From contig JADFJZ010000111.1 of NCBI GenBank assembly GCA_022565195.1, forward strand, positions 1-6,089: a DNA stretch of 6,089 bases. Direction: 5' to 3'. Position 1 is the stretch's first letter. Each line of letters opens with the position of its first letter. A program made the position numbers and the translations under genes. The notes below the pieces were generated by a model, which did no database searches, was not told where the DNA came from, and saw only the letters and a list, made by a program, of their open reading frames with translations. Below are positions 1 through 5,029 of the stretch, piece by piece. The DNA comes from Planctomycetota bacterium (GTDB lineage Bacteria; Planctomycetota; Phycisphaerae; UBA1845; CAIVHJ01).

Positions 1-346
1 CGAAGTGTGACACCCGTTCGACCGAGTCCACCACGATGGCCACCGGGATCGAACCATCGACCTCTACGACGCACGTATGCGCATGATACGCGATTTCGGG
101 AAGACCGAGCTTCAGGCGAAGATCGATCAGCGTAACCACCCGGTCCCCAAGTATCGTTACGCCTTTCACGCAGTCTGGCTGGCACGGAAGCCTCCAGATT
201 CTTCCTATCCAGCTAATCTGCCGAACTTGGCTGATCTCGACCCCGAACAGTGCACCATCCAACGAAAAAACGAGATAAGGTCGTGTGCGGTGAGGGCCGG
301 GGACATCTGCCTTGGGGCGGGAAGTTTGATGTACCATGTGTAGCAT
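1..346 (-). CDS. cheW: CheW-domain chemotaxis coupling protein, C-terminus cut by window edge
   Basis: Reading the minus strand from the ATG at 346 gives 115 codons with no stop before the edge. The protein has a variable start of about 22 residues, then YLVFSLDGALFGVEISQVRQ (24-43), LPCQPDCVKG (53-62), RVVTLIDLRLKLGL (69-82) and VAIVVDSVERV (102-112). These are the ordered signature strands of a CheW SH3-like domain, which in the family bridges the kinase CheA and chemoreceptors in the cytoplasmic array. GAGG lies 9 nt upstream of this ATG and an in-frame TGA sits further upstream at 380-382, so the ORF cannot start much earlier; ATG at 337 is the alternative. The usual NLRG motif reads ILGD here (65-68). 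Full CheW proteins are about 150-170 aa, so roughly a third is missing. A CheW-only protein is likeliest, but a longer protein such as CheV cannot be excluded because the C-terminus is not visible. Confidence 0.87.
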   Translation of the reverse strand, partial: MLHMVHQTSRPKADVPGPHRTRPYLVFSLDGALFGVEISQVRQISWIGRIWRLPCQPDCVKGVTILGDRVVTLIDLRLKLGLPEIAYHAHTCVVEVDGSIPVAIVVDSVERVSHF

Positions 347-424
347 GCGATGTATCCTCGCTCTGTTGCGCGTGGCCTTTCACGCTGAAGTATGACGTTC
401 CTATCTATATCGGAACATCGAACC

Positions 425-436
425 ACGACTAGTCGT
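425..436. promoter_or_regulatory. Perfect 12-bp palindrome, possible operator
   Basis: ACGACT/AGTCGT is a perfect dyad without a spacer in the divergent spacer, 79 bp upstream of the cheW-like start and 45 bp upstream of the TATAAT box. It could be a binding site for a dimeric regulator of either gene. No second copy was noticed in the window. Confidence 0.3.
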
Positions 437-480
437 TATCGCACCACAAATCGGGCCGCCGTGCCTCGCAACAGCGGTCC

Positions 481-486
481 TATAAT
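481..486 (+). promoter_or_regulatory. Candidate -10 box (TATAAT) for the M48 peptidase gene
   Basis: An exact TATAAT lies about 90 bp upstream of the peptidase start. No good -35 hexamer is found 16-18 bp upstream (the region reads GCCGTG), so the promoter would need an activator or another feature. A chance match is possible. Confidence 0.35.
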
Positions 487-573
487 CTTGGCACGATTGG
501 GTGTCAACGGCGCCGCTTGCCACCCCGGAAGCCCGTATCGTAGACTTCCTGCGATGTACTCGCCGCAGGGGGA

Positions 574-1209
574 ATGGAAGTGTCACGCACTTCTTGGGTG
601 GTTTTGGCAGCTGGGCTGCTGGGCGGATGCCATGCATCTGCACCGCGACAATGGGAGTCGTCGCTGATCGTGAACAACGCGGAGGCACTCGCCGGTGCCC
701 GGGCGGCCCCGACTATTGAGGCGCGTTTTGGCGGGGTCGTACGGGACGCCGACGCGGAACACCGCATAGAATTCGTCGGTCGCCGGCTCACACGAGGCCT
801 TCCGGATCCGGGTTACACTTATCAGTATCGCCTGCTCGATTCCGATAAGATCAATGCCCTTTCCCTACCGGGTGGGCGGGTCTATATTACGCGAGGTTTG
901 TACGCCAGGCTTTCGTCGGACGATCTATTAGCGGCGGTATTGGCCCACGAGGTCGCGCACCTTGCGTCCAGGGATCATTTCAAACCTGCGCCGAGCGATG
1001 CAGGCCAGGCACTCAAGAAAGAGTTGTCTGCTGACGCGTATGCCTTGCGGATCCTCGGCGATGCCGATCTCCGCCGTACAGCGCTGATCGATTTGGTCCT
1101 ACTCATTGAGGACGCACTGCCTGCCGGATGGGCCGAGGCCCGCGCCGCTAATCTGACTGAAAGGTTGCGCGACGGCGATAATATCGCCCCCAGTATCGGC
1201 ATGAAGTAG
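574..1209 (+). CDS. M48-family zinc metallopeptidase, predicted lipoprotein
   Basis: The 211-aa product starts with a lipoprotein signal: short charged start, hydrophobic stretch and lipobox LGGC (Cys19). His follows the Cys, not Asp, so outer-membrane sorting is expected. The catalytic core follows M48 order: LPGGRVYITRGLY (98-110), then the zinc motif HEVAH (125-129, ligands H125 and H129, catalytic E126), then ELSAD (150-154), which supplies the third ligand E150 and the conserved Asp. M48 lipoproteins of this kind (LoiP/BepA/YcaL group) act in periplasmic or envelope protein quality control. It is shorter than BepA, has no TPR repeats and has no multi-helix membrane domain like HtpX, so it is a minimal soluble catalytic domain. 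The GTG at 580 may be the true start, because AGGGGGA (567-573) is 6 nt from it but directly abuts the ATG at 574. The substrate is unknown. Confidence 0.88.
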   Translation: MEVSRTSWVVLAAGLLGGCHASAPRQWESSLIVNNAEALAGARAAPTIEARFGGVVRDADAEHRIEFVGRRLTRGLPDPGYTYQYRLLDSDKINALSLPGGRVYITRGLYARLSSDDLLAAVLAHEVAHLASRDHFKPAPSDAGQALKKELSADAYALRILGDADLRRTALIDLVLLIEDALPAGWAEARAANLTERLRDGDNIAPSIGMK

Positions 1210-1236
1210 AGGCTCCCGCCCGGCACAGATTTCTTG

Positions 1237-1264
1237 TTGACACATCAGAAGTCGCTCCTACCAT
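1237..1264 (+). promoter_or_regulatory. Candidate sigma70 promoter for the small lipoprotein gene
   Basis: A perfect TTGACA (1237-1242) is followed after 16 bp by TACCAT (1259-1264, four of six consensus bases). Transcription would start near 1271, leaving a leader of about 100 nt before the lipoprotein ATG. Confidence 0.45.
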
Positions 1265-1371
1265 ATTGCATAAGGGAAGAGGATGGTTCCTGGAGCCCAT
1301 AGGCTGCGGGCGCACCATGCCAGTTCTTAAACCGTGTACCATGTAACTAACTAGAGAGTCATGAAATGTTG

Positions 1372-1545
1372 ATGCGAATCCTCTCGAGATCTACGATTGT
1401 CGTTCTGCTGGCTGTATCCGCCGTCGCAATGCCGGGGTGCGCTACAACAGGCAAGGCACGCTCCGAAATGCTCACAGGCGATACCCAAGTGGCGCATGAG
1501 CGGCACGCGTCCGGGCTCGACAGCCAAACCGCCGATAAGAAGTAG
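1372..1545 (+). CDS. Small lipoprotein of unknown function (57 aa)
   Basis: This short ORF encodes 57 residues with a clear export signal: MRILSRS, then the hydrophobic stretch TIVVLLAVSAVAM (8-20) and PGC, giving a lipobox M-P-G-C with Cys23 as the likely lipidated residue. The mature part has only about 35 residues (ATTGKARSEMLTGDTQVA and so on), is hydrophilic, and ends DKK-stop. Proline inside the lipobox is unusual but tolerated in some lipoproteins. A four-codon mini-ORF (ATG AAA TGT TGA, 1361-1372) ends on the A of the start ATG (TGATG overlap), and a weak GAGAG (1354-1358) lies ahead of it. TTG at 1369 is a possible alternative start. It follows the M48 gene by 162 bp with its own candidate promoter. 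I do not recognise a family. Small envelope lipoproteins of this size are often structural or regulatory, but nothing here shows which. Confidence 0.68.
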   Translation: MRILSRSTIVVLLAVSAVAMPGCATTGKARSEMLTGDTQVAHERHASGLDSQTADKK

Positions 1546-1579
1546 TGCGTCCACCCCTCGACTAGACCTTCGCAGACCG

Positions 1580-1612
1580 CCCGAGTTCAAGAATGGTTCC
1601 TCGCAACTCGGG
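1580..1612. repeat. 8-bp perfect inverted repeat downstream of the small lipoprotein
   Basis: CCCGAGTT (1580-1587) and AACTCGGG (1605-1612) can pair around a 17-nt loop, 35 bp after the lipoprotein stop. There is no T-run after it, so it is not a classical terminator. It may be an mRNA-stabilising hairpin or an operator ahead of the MFS gene. Confidence 0.35.
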
Positions 1613-1723
1613 ACGCTTGGGCTGGGTGGGAGGCGACGGGCAAAGTTCCGGAATCTGCTTAGCTGGGGAAGAGCCGCCTGATGATACCGCACGTAGCGTA
1701 ACGTGTGATCCGGGCTGGATCCT

Positions 1724-2986
1724 ATGAGTGGTGCCCCATCATCCAGATTCCAAGCTGCGCTGGCCCTCGACCGTGCGGCAGTCCGGCGCGCTGCTTACGG
1801 ATACCGTACCGCAATCCCTCTCGGCGCCTGCATCTTTCTAACCATGCTGCCGGTCACCATGCTCGTGCCGGTGCTCAAACAAGTCGTGGCCGACCGCTTT
1901 GGTGTGTCCACATTTTGGACGCATAGCTTCATGTCCATCAATATGGTGGGCGCCATTGTGGCGGCGCCGCTGGGCGGAATCCTCGCCGACCGTCTGGGCA
2001 GACGTAAATGGATCCTCGCAGCCGCGCTTCTGTGCGACGGCATTTTGCTTTGGGCCCTTGGGAACGCGAGGAGCTTCCCACTGTTCATGGCACTGCGGCT
2101 GTGCGAGGGAATGTCGCACATCCTGGCATTGACGGCGCTCATGGCCATCGCTTCGGATTGGGCGCCGTCGGGTCGCCGTGGCCGGATGATGGGCGTGCTC
2201 GGCGCCTCGATGATGTTCGGCACGACCGTTGGCTCTCCGCTCGGTGGAACCATCGGTCGGACCGCGCCGCTGCTCGTGTTCCCGATCGGCGCTCTGATCG
2301 CTCTGGCCGCGGGCCTGCTCGTCGTGTTCTTCGTCCGCGAAGCCGATGATTGCAGAAATGGAATCACATTTCGCGATATTCGCAAACTGGTCCGCACGCA
2401 CCGCGCATTGGCGGTGCCCTACGCCTATGCCTTCATTGATCGCCTCTGCGTCGGAGTGATCATCAGCACGTTCGTGCTCTACCTGAGCGATAGTTTGTTG
2501 CTCGCTCCGCATCAAATCGGTATGATGATGGCCTGTTTCATGCTGCCGTTTGCAGCGCTGACTTATCCTGCCGGCCGGCTCATCGACCGCATCGGCCGAG
2601 TTTGGCCGATTGCGTTCGGCAGTATGGCGTTCGGCGTGGTGTTTGCGACCTACGGTCTGTGGAGCCCGGATCTGCTGGTCGTCGCGATGGTCATCTCCGG
2701 TGTGCTGAGTGCAGCGATGTTCGCACCAAACTTGGCGCTGTGCGCGGACCTGAGCCCCAGAGAATTCAGCGCCACGGCATTTGCCGGCTTCAATATGGCC
2801 GGCTCCCTGGGCTTTCTCTGTGGCCCGCTCCTCGGCGGAACACTGTGTACTGTCCTGCTGTCGGCTTCCGGCGACGCCAGCGGCTACAAAATAACGCTCG
2901 GCTTGGCCGGGGCCACTGAAGTTTTGTGCGCCCTGATCACTCTGCCGATGCTGCTGCGCTTACGTCGAAGGGGACTGATCACGTAA
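1724..2986 (+). CDS. MFS permease, DHA1-like drug/H+ antiporter type
   Basis: The 420-aa product has about twelve hydrophobic segments (roughly 31-51, 69-88, 97-113, 119-144, 155-175, 182-204, 232-255, 265-282, 294-312, 316-337, 350-377, 390-411), the standard length and layout of an inner-membrane major facilitator. Motif A is clear after helix 2 (GGILADRLGRRKW, 84-96), and a degenerate copy follows helix 8 (GRLIDRIGRVW, 284-294). R125 with EG (128-129) in helix 4 fits motif B, whose Arg serves proton coupling in the family. A glycine-rich stretch in helix 5 (GTTVGSPLGG, 166-175) resembles the antiporter motif C. This supports a proton-driven exporter; the substrate cannot be read from the sequence. 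The Shine-Dalgarno is weak (GGAT, 4-5 nt before the ATG). An ABM protein follows after 30 bp, which suggests joint function in handling a small organic or toxic compound. Confidence 0.9.
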   Translation: MSGAPSSRFQAALALDRAAVRRAAYGYRTAIPLGACIFLTMLPVTMLVPVLKQVVADRFGVSTFWTHSFMSINMVGAIVAAPLGGILADRLGRRKWILAAALLCDGILLWALGNARSFPLFMALRLCEGMSHILALTALMAIASDWAPSGRRGRMMGVLGASMMFGTTVGSPLGGTIGRTAPLLVFPIGALIALAAGLLVVFFVREADDCRNGITFRDIRKLVRTHRALAVPYAYAFIDRLCVGVIISTFVLYLSDSLLLAPHQIGMMMACFMLPFAALTYPAGRLIDRIGRVWPIAFGSMAFGVVFATYGLWSPDLLVVAMVISGVLSAAMFAPNLALCADLSPREFSATAFAGFNMAGSLGFLCGPLLGGTLCTVLLSASGDASGYKITLGLAGATEVLCALITLPMLLRLRRRGLIT

Positions 2987-3004
2987 TTGAACCCAGGGAT
3001 TTTG

Positions 3005-3010
3005 AAGGAG
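3005..3010 (+). promoter_or_regulatory. Shine-Dalgarno that sets the ABM protein start
   Basis: AAGGAG lies 6 nt before the ATG at 3017. It falls inside the reading frame that opens at the upstream TTG (2987), so the longer version of the protein is unlikely. Confidence 0.8.
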
Positions 3011-3016
3011 TATCGC

Positions 3017-3352
3017 ATGGTTACTGTTGGAATGAACTACAAGATCATCGAGGGCAAAGGCGAACTGTTTGAATCGGTGTTCAAGAAGGTGCTGGGGATC
3101 ATGAACGACATGGAGGGTCACAGCGAGTCGTGCCTCTACCATGACGTCAGCGATCGCTGCTCCTATCTGATCATCAGTGAATGGTCGGATCGGTCTGCCT
3201 TCGATGCGTTCATTGCCTCGGATCGCTTCAAGGGTGTCGTCAACTGGGGAAAGGAAGAGGTACTCTCCGCCCGCCCGAAACATGAAGTATACGAGACGGC
3301 GAGCGACAAGCAGGATCCGGCTTCCGCACCCACCGGTTGCCCCGCGCACTAA
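3017..3352 (+). CDS. Antibiotic biosynthesis monooxygenase (ABM)-fold protein
   Basis: With the ATG behind AAGGAG the product has 111 aa. It shows the ABM ferredoxin-like pattern: MVTVGMNYKIIEGKGELFES (1-20), a helix to about residue 30, GHSESCLYHDVSDRCSYLII (36-55), then SEWSDRSAFDAFIASDRFK (56-74). The W-x-D-x-x-A-F-x-x-F block is the most conserved part of this family. Members are small dimeric cytoplasmic enzymes: cofactor-free quinone-forming monooxygenases, heme-degrading IsdG/HmoA types, or proteins of unknown activity. I cannot choose between these. After the fold a low-complexity tail runs to a C-terminal TGCPAH with a single Cys and His. The gene is 30 bp downstream of the MFS permease on the same strand and is probably co-transcribed, so modification plus export of one compound is a reasonable guess. 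Confidence 0.8.
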   Translation: MVTVGMNYKIIEGKGELFESVFKKVLGIMNDMEGHSESCLYHDVSDRCSYLIISEWSDRSAFDAFIASDRFKGVVNWGKEEVLSARPKHEVYETASDKQDPASAPTGCPAH

Positions 3353-3437
3353 GATCGGGACCGGCGTCATGGGCGAAGCCAGGACGAGAAGGCCGGCCAC
3401 GACACGATGCCCGCGCCGAAAGAAAGCTCAATTATCA

Positions 3438-3812
3438 TTACTGGAGTTCCGTGTCGTACCGGCCCTGGTAGTGCTTACGCATGAGTTGCGTAATCGTCTG
3501 GGCGTCGGGCGCGTCCTCGACACTGTAGACAATCGACGTGTTCCCGCTTCGGATCACGTCACCGTCGTTGAGCGGCGTCGGATCCTCGATGCGTTTGCCG
3601 TTCACGCTCACGCCGTTGGCGCTCTTGAAGTCGATCGCTGAATGACCCTCTGTATCCGAATCGCGCTTGATTTGAAAGTGCATCCGGGACATTTGCGGGT
3701 CCAGAATCTGAAACGTGCAACTGTGATCGCGACCAACCATCACCAGCCCGTGTTGCTCAAGCGCGAATTTCTGCCCTTCCGCAGGTCCGTCAATGATAAC
3801 CAATGTAGCCAT
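3438..3812 (-). CDS. Single-domain FHA (forkhead-associated) protein
   Basis: Starting at the ATG at 3812, preceded by GGGAG seven nt upstream, the product has 124 aa. It is almost entirely one FHA domain: MATLVIIDGPAEGQKFAL (1-18), the GR pair in VGRDHSC (26-32), SRMHF (42-46), SANGVSVNGKRI (64-75) and LNDGDVIRSG (81-90). G27, R28, S42, R43, H45, N66 and G67 match the conserved residues that bind phosphothreonine in this family. It lacks a kinase, transmembrane or secretion domain, so it probably acts as a cytoplasmic adaptor that docks to a Thr-phosphorylated partner. The C-terminal tail (TITQLMRKHYQGRYDTELQ) is basic and amphipathic and may be a second contact surface. An extended reading frame exists upstream but has no protein-like character. 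No Ser/Thr kinase or phosphatase lies in the window. It is convergent with the MFS-ABM operon and downstream of the TetR-IspF gene on the same strand. Confidence 0.9.
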   Translation of the reverse strand: MATLVIIDGPAEGQKFALEQHGLVMVGRDHSCTFQILDPQMSRMHFQIKRDSDTEGHSAIDFKSANGVSVNGKRIEDPTPLNDGDVIRSGNTSIVYSVEDAPDAQTITQLMRKHYQGRYDTELQ

Positions 3813-3867
3813 GATGTGTCTCCCGTAAGCGTTGGCCGTTCCTCGGTTTGCCGGCCGACCATTCCCA

Positions 3868-3895
3868 GCGGCTCCCGGCTCAAGCCCGGAACCGC
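3868..3895 (-). promoter_or_regulatory. Stable hairpin in the predicted 5' leader of the FHA gene
   Basis: On the minus strand GCGGTTCC pairs with GGAGCCGC (one G-U), then a G.G mismatch, then GGC-TTGA-GCC. It lies 55 nt ahead of the FHA start, between the candidate promoter and the ribosome binding site. It may affect mRNA stability or translation; no known RNA family is recognised. Confidence 0.4.
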
Positions 3896-3906
3896 TTCTC
3901 TGGATT

Positions 3907-3915
3907 ATGATACCA
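3907..3915 (-). promoter_or_regulatory. Candidate extended -10 promoter for the FHA gene
   Basis: The minus strand reads TGGTATCAT, that is a TGn extension followed by TATCAT (five of six consensus bases). TTGGAC lies 18 bp upstream as a poor -35. Transcription would start near 3900, giving a leader of about 88 nt that contains the hairpin at 3868-3895. Confidence 0.45.
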
Positions 3916-3956
3916 CAGCCATTGTGCGGGGTCCAAACGGCGGCAAACGAGGAGTC

Positions 3957-4041
3957 TAACCGCAGAGGCCGCTGAGAACGCAGAGAAGAAAAACAAAAAA
4001 CCACAATTCCCACTCTGCGCTCTCAGCGATCTCTGCGGTTA
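3957..4041. repeat. Long imperfect inverted repeat built from 9-nt CGCAGAG-type units
   Basis: Two 29-nt arms (3957-3985 and 4013-4041) are complementary at 26 of 29 positions around a 27-nt A-rich loop. Both ends begin and finish with TAACCGCAGAG and its complement. Each arm contains three related heptamers at exact 9-nt spacing: CGCAGAG, CGCTGAG, CGCAGAG on the left (3961, 3970, 3979) and their complements on the right (4013, 4022, 4031). It lies 40 bp past the stop of the TetR-IspF gene and 144 bp upstream of the FHA start. It could fold as RNA from either strand and may stop or insulate transcription, although no T-run follows the stem. It also looks like a dispersed REP/MITE-like element, and similar CGCAGAG-rich repeats occur in many environmental bacterial genomes. 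Confidence 0.85.
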
Positions 4042-4081
4042 ATTCTGCCTGGACAGTCGGCGTCGCACTGGCCGCGGGCGG

Positions 4082-4735
4082 TCAAGCGTGCGTCTCGGTC
4101 GCTCTCAGCATCACAGCCGCTTCACAGGCGATGGCCCGGCCCTGCTCTACTGCGCCCGTTCCGGAATGGGCGCTGGACTTGATGCTGACGCGGCCCCATT
4201 CGAGGGCCAGCAGATCCGCCAGAGATTTCTTGATGGAGAGCTTATGCTTCGACAAGTTGGGCCGCTTGGCGAGGATGGTCACATCCACGTTGTTGATCGC
4301 CCAGTGCCCGGCCCGGATCTCCTCAAGGGCCTGTGCGAGCAGGTCCGCGCTGCTGAGATTGCCGATCGATTGCTCCGCGCCCTCCTGGCTGGAGGTGGCG
4401 GTGATGCCGTGTTCGTGCAGTTGATCCACTGGCAAGCCCAGCGAGTGGCTGAGCTGCTGCAAGTCCTCAGGAAAGCGCTCGCTCATGTCCGGCAGACACG
4501 CGGCACCAAACAAAGCGTCGATGACCGCGTGCAGCAGGTCGGCCTTGCTCTTGAAGTGGTGATACAGCGCACCCTTCGTGACGCCCGAGTTGGCCAGAAT
4601 GCGGTCGAGGCTCGCTCCCGCATAGCCGTGGGCGTGGATCTCGCGGAAAGCGTTCTCCACGAGTAGCGCACGAGTACCCTCGGGGTCGCGCGTACGCCCC
4701 AGCGTGGGGTGTTTGGTGGTCTCTTGCGTTAACAT
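4082..4735 (-). CDS. Chimeric transcription regulator: TetR HTH head fused to a degenerate IspF domain
   Basis: The 217-aa product starts at ATG 4735. Residues 20-60 are a TetR_N domain, with helix-turn-helix ASLDRILANSGVTKGALYHH (41-60). The rest is not a normal TetR ligand domain but resembles IspF, the trimeric enzyme making MEcPP in isoprenoid synthesis. LLHAVIDALFGAACLPDMSE (67-86) plus RFP matches E. coli IspF 40-62, with H69, D73 and D83 for H42, D46 and D56. NVDVTILAKRPNL (149-161) through IACEAAVML (202-210) aligns without gaps to E. coli 93-154 (K186 for K130). The IspF N-terminus with zinc ligands D8 and H10 is absent, replaced by the HTH; T133, E135 and R142 have become A189, S191 and Q198; about 29 extra residues lie between FP and NVDV. 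Catalysis is therefore unlikely. I infer a repressor sensing a ligand with a dead IspF fold. A TetR-like operator overlaps its start. Confidence 0.88.
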   Translation of the reverse strand: MLTQETTKHPTLGRTRDPEGTRALLVENAFREIHAHGYAGASLDRILANSGVTKGALYHHFKSKADLLHAVIDALFGAACLPDMSERFPEDLQQLSHSLGLPVDQLHEHGITATSSQEGAEQSIGNLSSADLLAQALEEIRAGHWAINNVDVTILAKRPNLSKHKLSIKKSLADLLALEWGRVSIKSSAHSGTGAVEQGRAIACEAAVMLRATETHA

Positions 4736-4749
4736 ACCAGTCAGTATGT
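4732..4749. promoter_or_regulatory. TetR-type operator overlapping the regulator's start codon
   Basis: ACATAC-N6-GTATGT is an 18-bp dyad with 6-bp perfect arms, similar in form to operators bound by TetR/AcrR repressors. It covers the ATG (4733-4735) of the TetR-IspF gene and its candidate -10 box, so bound repressor would block its own transcription. No second copy was found in the window. Confidence 0.65.
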
Positions 4750-4771
4750 AGGAAGTGCACGGCGTTGTCAA
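4743..4771 (-). promoter_or_regulatory. Sigma70-like promoter of the TetR-IspF gene, probably leaderless
   Basis: On the minus strand a perfect TTGACA (4771-4766) is followed after 17 bp by CATACT (4748-4743, four of six consensus bases). The expected transcription start is at or within a base or two of the ATG at 4735. No Shine-Dalgarno precedes this ATG, which agrees with a leaderless mRNA. Confidence 0.55.
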
Positions 4772-5017
4772 GGGGTGATAAGAGAGATAAGCGGCGTGGC
4801 TGACATTCGGTTCGCAAGTAAGCCGCGGCCCTACATCCCAAATACGACCTTCGCTGACACCCAATACAGCCCATCCTGATAGTGGGCGGTGTGCCGAGCC
4901 CCGAGACTCCAATAAGGGTGACAAGGGCGGGAGGCATGATGTCTCGGCCTGCTGGTCACCGGCTCGATCTTGCCAAGGAAAGCCCGGCAGGTCGCTGAGA
5001 ACCGTTAGCACTCGAGC
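4772..5017. other. Divergent spacer upstream of the response regulator, little recognisable content
   Basis: Most of the 294-bp gap between the TetR-IspF start and the response-regulator start lies here. All frames read through it poorly or as non-protein-like sequence. A small GCCCA/TGGGC stem is present around 4868-4886. TTGCCA at 4970-4975 could be a -35 for the downstream gene, but no good -10 follows. No RNA gene is seen. Confidence 0.45.
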
Positions 5018-5029
5018 GGAGTTGATCCG

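Larger units (their letters stand above)
347..573. other. Divergent intergenic spacer between cheW-like and M48 genes
   Basis: This spacer separates two outward-facing genes and should carry both promoters. It holds a perfect 12-bp palindrome (ACGACTAGTCGT, 425-436), a looser GTTCC-N10-GGAAC dyad (397-416) and a consensus TATAAT at 481-486. I see no convincing ORF in it on either strand, and no tRNA or rRNA. Confidence 0.6.

Noticed and set aside
77..343. Plus-strand open frame of 88 residues at the left edge
   Set aside because: It is antisense to the well-supported CheW-domain frame and has no protein-family character.
1643..1660. Short palindrome TTCCGGAA upstream of the MFS gene
   Set aside because: An 8-bp palindrome is expected by chance in a window this long, and it has no promoter context.
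1351..1692. Minus-strand open frame overlapping the small lipoprotein
   Set aside because: It has no recognisable motif, and the plus strand carries a signal peptide and lipobox in the same place.
1795..2515. Long minus-strand open frames opposite the MFS gene
   Set aside because: They are rich in Arg, His and Ser and mirror the GC-rich codons of the permease. The plus strand has clear MFS motifs.
2987..3016. Upstream TTG start that would lengthen the ABM protein by 10 residues
   Set aside because: The Shine-Dalgarno AAGGAG lies within this stretch and is ideally spaced for the ATG at 3017.
3813..4013. N-terminal extension of the FHA protein in the same frame
   Set aside because: The extension crosses the palindromic repeat and the candidate promoter and reads as non-protein sequence. 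A good ribosome site precedes ATG 3812.
3957..4041. CRISPR array or simple intrinsic terminator
   Set aside because: Only two inverted arms exist with no repeat-spacer series, so it is not CRISPR. No T-run follows the stem, so simple Rho-independent termination is not supported.
4088..4666. Plus-strand open frame of 192 residues opposite the TetR-IspF gene
   Set aside because: It is the antisense shadow. The minus frame has two recognisable domains that match residue by residue.
4736..5011. N-terminal extension of the TetR-IspF protein in the same frame
   Set aside because: It would include the operator and promoter as coding sequence. Its composition is not protein-like, and TetR proteins normally begin shortly before the HTH.
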